Origin: Apopatocola sp963618015
GTDB lineage: Bacteria > Bacillota > Clostridia > Oscillospirales > Oscillospiraceae
Length of the DNA stretch: 24,507 bases
Direction of reading: 5' to 3'
Assembly: GCA_963618015.1 (NCBI GenBank)
Contig: CAVEQS010000041.1
Location: 1-24,507, forward strand
Shown here: piece by piece, positions 21,212 to 24,507 of the stretch
Position numbering within the stretch: position 1 is the first letter of the stretch
Layout: each line of letters opens with the position of its first letter
Notes under the pieces: generated by a model
The model's input: only the letters and a program-made list of their open reading frames with translations
What the model was told of the DNA's origin: nothing
The model's database searches: none
Translations under genes and position numbers: made by a program

Positions 21212-23022
21212 CTGTCCTTCCTCCCTCCGCGGAACGCGCCGTAGCCGTAATGGTCGCAGCGCAGGCAGCGCGAGCATTCCTGCGCGGCCTCCTCATCCGT
21301 GAGGCACGCCTCCATGAGATTGAAGTCCTCCTTGCGGTCTCCGGCGGTGCGCTCACGCATGTTGACGCGGCCCCACGCGGGCTTGCCGATGGTTTGCGCC
21401 GGGGGAATGTCCACGCCCGCGGTGATCGGCGTATGGAAGCCGAAATAGTTGTCGATATTGCCTGCGACGACCTTGCCGCTGTCGATGGCGCGCACGACCG
21501 TGGAGGGGCCGAAGAAGCAGTCGCCGCCGGTAAACACGCCCGGCATGCCGGGCACCGCGCCGGAGGGATCGGCCTTGATGCGGCGGCGCTCGGTGCCGAC
21601 GCCGCTGCTTTCAAAGTGCGCCGAGTCGATGGCCTGTCCGATGGCGGTGATAATGACGTCCGCTGGGAGAACGATCTCCGGCTGATCGGCGTTGATGGGC
21701 TTCGGGCGGCCGTTTTCGATGGGGCCGGAGAGCTGCGGCTGCACCGCGATGCCGACCGCGTGATCGTCCTCGGTCTCAATGCGCACCGGGGAGAGCATGG
21801 GCATGATCTCGCAGCCCTCGGCGATGGCGCCGTCGATCTCCTCGCGGGCGGCGGTCATATCCTCGATGCGGCGGCGATATACGCAGGTAACGGACGCAGC
21901 GCCGAGGCGCTTGGCAGTGCGCGTCGCGTCCATGGCGACGTTGCCGCCGCCGACCACGACGACATGCTTGCCCGTGAAGTCCGGCGCTTCGCCTGCGCCG
22001 ACCGCGCCAAGCAGCTCGACAGCGGAAAGAACGCCTTCGCTGTCCTGCCCGGGGATGTTCATGCGGTTGACGATCTGCGCGCCGATGGCGATGTATACGC
22101 TGTCATACTCGCTGCGGATCTGGTCAAACGTGATCTCGCGGCCGATGTCCACATCGAGCTTGACCTGAATGCCGGTGGAGAGGATGGCGTTGATGTCGCG
22201 GTCGAGATCGTCGTCCGGCAGACGGTAGCTCGGAATGCCGTAGCGCAGCATGCCGCCGAGACGCTTGTGCTTTTCAAAGACCGTGACATGGTAGCCCTTG
22301 AGCTGAAGATAATAGGCCGCGGTGAGTCCCGCCGGGCCGCCGCCGATGACGGCGACGGTCTTGCCGTTGAACGGCGCGCATTCCGGCGTGGGGACGATGC
22401 CCGCACGCTCTACCGCATAGCGCTTCAGACCGCGGATGTTGATCGAATCGTCCACAATCTGGCGGCGGCAGTGCTTCTCGCACGGATGCTCGCAGATGAG
22501 GCCGCAAACGCCCGGAAAGGGGTTATCCTTGCGGATGAGACGCACCGCATCGGCATAGCGCTCTTCGCGGATGAGAGCAATGTACCCCGGCACGTCCACA
22601 TTCGCCGGGCAGCCGGCCACGCAGGGCACGGCGTCGAACGCCTCGGTGCAGATGCCCTTTTCGATATGGGACAGGTAATCGTCCCGGAAGGCCTCCAGCC
22701 CGTCGAGCACGAGACGCGCTGCCTCAAACCCGATGGCGCAGTCGGCGCTGTCGTAAATGGCGGCGGCGCTGCGGCGCACGGCGCGGAGGTCGTCCGTCGT
22801 GGCGCGGCCGTCGAGAATCTTTTCCAGAAGCGCGTGCAGCCGATCCAGCCCCACGCGGCAGGGAACGCATTTTCCGCAGCTCTGCGCCAGGCACAGCTGC
22901 ACGAACGAGGCGGTCAGATTGACCGGACAGCTCCCAAACGGAGACGCCCCGCGGCGGCGTCCGAGCGTGGCATACAGCTCGTCCACCTTTTTCTGCGCGG
23001 CGGTTTGCTGATTGACGATCAA
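21205..23022 (-). CDS. NuoF-tail/GltD-like FAD- and NAD(P)-binding iron-sulfur flavoprotein, hydrogenase partner
   Basis: This 605-residue protein combines three parts. Residues 1-120 resemble the C-terminal iron-sulfur domain of NuoF (SCGKCVPC, C49/C52/C55, with C95). Residues 125-215 hold the cysteine cluster region of glutamate synthase small subunits (C134, C138, C173, C177, C181, C185). Residues 222-560 have the FAD loop GGGPAG (227-232) and a second nucleotide loop VVGGGNVAMDATR. A final CSRCLRC motif (C583, C586, C589) may carry another cluster. It probably passes electrons between NAD(P)H and the hydrogenase encoded just downstream. The start is TTG, with AAGGAGG 8 bp upstream; no ATG fits. 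From memory, this pairing defines HydDB group A2. Confidence 0.9.
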   Translation of the reverse strand: MIVNQQTAAQKKVDELYATLGRRRGASPFGSCPVNLTASFVQLCLAQSCGKCVPCRVGLDRLHALLEKILDGRATTDDLRAVRRSAAAIYDSADCAIGFEAARLVLDGLEAFRDDYLSHIEKGICTEAFDAVPCVAGCPANVDVPGYIALIREERYADAVRLIRKDNPFPGVCGLICEHPCEKHCRRQIVDDSINIRGLKRYAVERAGIVPTPECAPFNGKTVAVIGGGPAGLTAAYYLQLKGYHVTVFEKHKRLGGMLRYGIPSYRLPDDDLDRDINAILSTGIQVKLDVDIGREITFDQIRSEYDSVYIAIGAQIVNRMNIPGQDSEGVLSAVELLGAVGAGEAPDFTGKHVVVVGGGNVAMDATRTAKRLGAASVTCVYRRRIEDMTAAREEIDGAIAEGCEIMPMLSPVRIETEDDHAVGIAVQPQLSGPIENGRPKPINADQPEIVLPADVIITAIGQAIDSAHFESSGVGTERRRIKADPSGAVPGMPGVFTGGDCFFGPSTVVRAIDSGKVVAGNIDNYFGFHTPITAGVDIPPAQTIGKPAWGRVNMRERTAGDRKEDFNLMEACLTDEEAAQECSRCLRCDHYGYGAFRGGRKDRW

Positions 23023-23057
23023 GAGGCACTCCTCCTTATATGAATGGTTTCAAACAC

Positions 23058-23086
23058 ATTATACGGAAAACCGACACAAAAAGCAA
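23058..23086 (-). promoter_or_regulatory. Promoter of the hydrogenase operon
   Basis: On the minus strand, TTGCTT (23086-23081) and a perfect TATAAT (23063-23058) are 17 bp apart. The -10 is 35 bp before the TTG start, giving a short leader. Confidence 0.65.
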
Positions 23087-23164
23087 GATGTTCTCCGTCA
23101 AAAAAACTTGATTATTTCTTTTTATGACACCGCGTTGGTTTTTCAACACTTTATGGAAGTCCGT

Positions 23165-23202
23165 TTTATGGGTCACACAACGCGCTATACTTGTCCCATA
23201 AA
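23165..23202. promoter_or_regulatory. Inverted repeat flanking a -10-like box upstream of the small peptide gene
   Basis: TTTATGGG (23165-23172) and CCCATAAA (23195-23202) are perfect 8-bp arms separated by 22 bp that contain TATACT (23186-23191). This could be an operator pair or a leader stem. It lies in the shared intergenic region with the hydrogenase promoter. Confidence 0.4.
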
Positions 23203-23233
23203 GAAGATGTTAATCTGCAAGGAGGAAAAAGAA

Positions 23234-23314
23234 ATGGGGATCGTTGTTTCGGTTATGGCGCTGGTGCTGTACGTTCCGATGAGCATGGTGTTTGTTCTCG
23301 GCGGGAAAAAATAA
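23234..23314 (+). CDS. Possible 26-residue membrane peptide
   Basis: A very strong ribosome binding site, AAGGAGG (23219-23225 region), lies 8 bp before an ATG that opens a 26-codon frame. It starts MGIVVSVMALVLYV and ends GGKK: one hydrophobic helix with a basic C-terminus, like many small membrane proteins. A GC-rich hairpin with TTTTC follows at 23387-23424, and a TATACT box precedes it at 23186-23191, so the transcription unit looks complete. It is divergent from the hydrogenase operon. No family is recognised. It may be an accessory peptide of a membrane complex, a leader peptide, or a chance frame. Confidence 0.5.
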   Translation: MGIVVSVMALVLYVPMSMVFVLGGKK

Positions 23315-23323
23315 CGCGGCACA

Positions 23324-23345
23324 GCTTGTTTCTGTGGAAACAAGC
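23324..23345. repeat. Hairpin without T-tract after the small peptide gene
   Basis: GCTTGTTTC (23324-23332) and GAAACAAGC (23337-23345) form a perfect 9-bp stem with a 4-nt loop, 10 bp after the stop codon. No T-run follows on either strand, so it may stabilise the RNA 3' end or be a protein site. Confidence 0.5.
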
Positions 23346-23386
23346 AAAGTGTATCATGCTCCGGCGTATCTGTCAAGAACGGCGCT

Positions 23387-23424
23387 GCGCCGGGGCCGCT
23401 CACTGCGGCTGCCCCGGCGCTTTT
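23387..23424 (+). terminator. Terminator of the small peptide transcript
   Basis: A 10-bp GC stem (23387-23396 with 23411-23420), extended by two inner pairs after one mismatch, is followed by TTTT. It lies just before the stop of the convergent spoIIID gene. Confidence 0.65.
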
Positions 23425-23428
23425 CGGA

Positions 23429-23713
23429 TCAATCGTATATTTTTCCCCCTTCGGGCGCGTGCGCCCCGGCGTGCAGGTACTTTCTCCGGGTCGCATCGCC
23501 GCCGCGCAGGTGCCGTTCCGCCTTGTTCTGCTCGAGAACGAGGCGCACCTTTTCATACAGCAGCCGGTCGATCTGCCGAAGCCGCTCGGACAGATCCTTG
23601 TGCACCGTGCTTTTGGAGATGCCGAAGCGTTTGGCCGCCGCGCGGACGGTGGCGTTGTTCTCTACGATCCACCTCGCCAGCTCACACGCTCGCTCCTCTC
23701 TGTTCGTTTGCAT
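23429..23713 (-). CDS. spoIIID: Sporulation transcriptional regulator SpoIIID
   Basis: SpoIIID is the DNA-binding regulator of the mother cell that modulates the SigE regulon. The 94-residue product aligns along its length with the Bacillus protein: EERACELARWIVENNATVRAAAKRFGISKSTVHKDLSERL contains the helix-turn-helix, and HLRGGDATRRKYL is the conserved basic C-terminal region. The ATG is preceded by AAGGGGAG. It marks the organism as a probable spore-former. In many Firmicutes the next gene is mreB/mbl; that neighbour is absent here, since the downstream gene is convergent. A 7-bp inverted repeat (CCTTCCG at 23727-23733 and CGGAAGG at 23752-23758) lies upstream. Confidence 0.95.
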   Translation of the reverse strand: MQTNREERACELARWIVENNATVRAAAKRFGISKSTVHKDLSERLRQIDRLLYEKVRLVLEQNKAERHLRGGDATRRKYLHAGAHAPEGGKIYD

Positions 23714-23773
23714 TATGCACCACTCCCCTTCCGGCAGTTTATCTATATGTGCGGAAGGTTCGTCCTATGAAAA

Positions 23774-23806
23774 TACCCCGGGCAGAAGCAAATTCTGCCC
23801 GGGGTA
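23774..23806 (-). terminator. Terminator after the small membrane protein gene
   Basis: The arms 23774-23787 and 23793-23806 pair perfectly over 14 bp with a 5-nt loop. On the minus strand the stem runs into TTTTCAT. It ends the transcript that includes the dehydratase subunit and the 61-residue protein. Confidence 0.85.
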
Positions 23807-23831
23807 AACAAATTGGGTTCGTTTGAATGTA

Positions 23832-24017
23832 TCAGACGATGCGCCGGTCGCGCACCTGCGAATCGTAGTGCTTGTTCAGCAGGGGGCGCACGACGTAGTA
23901 AATGAGCTTATTTTCACCGTTGAACATGTACAGCGCGAACGTTGCAACGAAGAAGATCACGGCGGCGAGGATCAGCTTGCCGAGAATTTTAAAAAGGATC
24001 TTGAGAAATTTCTTCAT
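23832..24017 (-). CDS. Small single-span membrane protein of unknown function
   Basis: This 61-residue protein has a lysine-rich N-terminus (MKKFLKILFKILGK), one membrane helix at about 15-32 and a C-terminal soluble tail with YYVVRPLLNKHYDSQVRDRR. AAGGCGG lies about 8 bp before the ATG. It follows the 2-hydroxyacyl-CoA dehydratase gene by 17 bp and precedes a strong terminator, so the two are co-transcribed. The amphipathic basic start and charged tail suggest an anchor or accessory role, perhaps holding the dehydratase at the membrane, but this is speculation. No known family was recognised. Confidence 0.75.
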   Translation of the reverse strand: MKKFLKILFKILGKLILAAVIFFVATFALYMFNGENKLIYYVVRPLLNKHYDSQVRDRRIV

Positions 24018-24034
24018 AACCTGTTCCGCCTTTC

Positions 24035-24507
24035 TTAGTATGCCATGGAGTCGTCAAACTCTACGATGGTCGGGTCAAGCGGCTTCTCGTTGAGAACGAC
24101 GGACATGTACTTGTTGACGCAGTTTCTCATATCCTGGCGGGATACGGTGCGGCAGTCCTCGAGATCGTGCTCGATGAAGATGAAGTGGAAGCCCAGCTCG
24201 CGCGCCTGCTCCTCCATGACCGCGTGGACACCCAGCATGCCCTTGCAGGCGATGTTGTCGTTGAAGAGGACCATGTCGCAGTCGAAGTTCTTCGCCCACT
24301 CCCACACGGCGTTCACATTTTCCCAGCCGCCGACGGCGTGGTGGCGCATGGTGGCCTTCTCGGAGAAGAGCGCCAGATCCTTTATGGCCTGGTCGGGATC
24401 TTCGGTGTCGATCATGTTGTGACCCATGGTGGAGTCCATGTTCAGCACGATGTTGATGCCCCAGCAGTTCTGCGTCCAGGTCGGGAAGTCGGTGTAGTAA
24501 ACAGCGG
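24035..24507 (-). CDS. 2-hydroxyacyl-CoA dehydratase family subunit (HgdB-like), C-terminal part, cut by the window edge
   Basis: The frame is open to the right edge; the visible 157 residues begin within the protein (AVYYTDFPTWTQNCWG) and end at TAA. They show the C-terminal half of the HgdB/FldC-type fold: VNAVWEWAKNFDCDMVLFND, then NIACKGMLGVHAVMEEQA with the cysteine expected to help bind the [4Fe-4S] cluster, then FHFIFIEHDLEDC. Family members remove water from 2-hydroxyacyl-CoA in amino-acid fermentation, or reduce aromatic rings in the benzoyl-CoA reductase branch. They act with a second subunit and an ATP-dependent activator, which must lie outside the window. The substrate cannot be read from this part. 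Confidence 0.85.
   Translation of the reverse strand, partial: AVYYTDFPTWTQNCWGINIVLNMDSTMGHNMIDTEDPDQAIKDLALFSEKATMRHHAVGGWENVNAVWEWAKNFDCDMVLFNDNIACKGMLGVHAVMEEQARELGFHFIFIEHDLEDCRTVSRQDMRNCVNKYMSVVLNEKPLDPTIVEFDDSMAY

Noticed and set aside
19481..23043. 587- and 597-codon plus-strand frames opposite the hydrogenase operon
   Set aside because: Shadows of the HydA and flavoprotein genes, both of which show full cofactor-binding motifs.
1..24507. CRISPR arrays, tRNA and rRNA genes, prophage genes
   Set aside because: No regularly spaced repeats, no cloverleaf or rRNA-like conserved blocks and no phage structural genes were recognised on either strand.

Overview
The window looks like a chromosomal segment of a GC-rich, anaerobic, spore-forming member of the Clostridia, probably within the Oscillospiraceae/Ruminococcaceae range. 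The grounds are a complete clostridial-type Rnf complex, a CpI-like [FeFe] hydrogenase, a SpoIIID sporulation regulator, a 2-hydroxyacyl-CoA dehydratase fragment, strong AAGGAGG-type ribosome binding sites and tight start/stop overlaps between genes. The genus call is inference. No tRNA, rRNA or CRISPR array was seen.

Layout. Positions 1-54 may be the edge of an insertion sequence. Positions 64-7167 (minus strand) hold rnfCDGEAB, a terminator, then a NusG-domain-II protein, a Gx/HepS-like membrane protein and a polytopic glycosyltransferase-like protein. An AT-richer 447-bp divergent region (7168-7614) separates rnf from a plus-strand, translationally coupled cassette (7615-10369): DRTGG-domain protein, GHKL ATPase/serine-kinase-like protein, a degenerate [FeFe]-hydrogenase-like iron-sulfur protein and a PHP-domain phosphoesterase. 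A CLC anion transporter (plus) and a type A chloramphenicol acetyltransferase (minus) follow, sharing a terminator. Next, all on the minus strand, come an aconitase-X large/small subunit plus ketopantoate-reductase-like operon (12577-15309), an O-antigen-ligase-like membrane protein and a TetR regulator. The TetR gene is divergent from an oleate hydratase gene (17669-19426). Convergent to that is a two-gene hydrogenase operon (19490-23022): CpI-like HydA and a NuoF-tail/GltD-like flavoprotein. The right end carries a possible 26-residue membrane peptide gene, spoIIID, a 61-residue membrane protein and the truncated dehydratase subunit.

How the parts fit. Rnf couples ferredoxin:NAD+ electron transfer to an ion gradient. 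The hydrogenase operon can exchange ferredoxin or NAD(P)H electrons with H2. The DRTGG/GHKL/hydrogenase-like/PHP cassette looks like a redox- or H2-sensing signalling unit placed divergently to rnf. In its hydrogenase-like member the four cysteines equivalent to the H-cluster ligands are present, but the proton-relay cysteine is Asp (D140) and two methionines near the cluster are replaced. This cassette is the best candidate for an under-described system. The aconitase-X/ketopantoate-reductase operon is the best candidate for an unknown catabolic or biosynthetic pathway. Neither the FMN transferase ApbE needed to flavinylate RnfD and RnfG nor the hydrogenase maturases HydE, HydF and HydG lie inside the window.

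Start codons were chosen mainly on ribosome binding sites. All motif and length comparisons come from reading the sequence and from memory of the families, without database searches.
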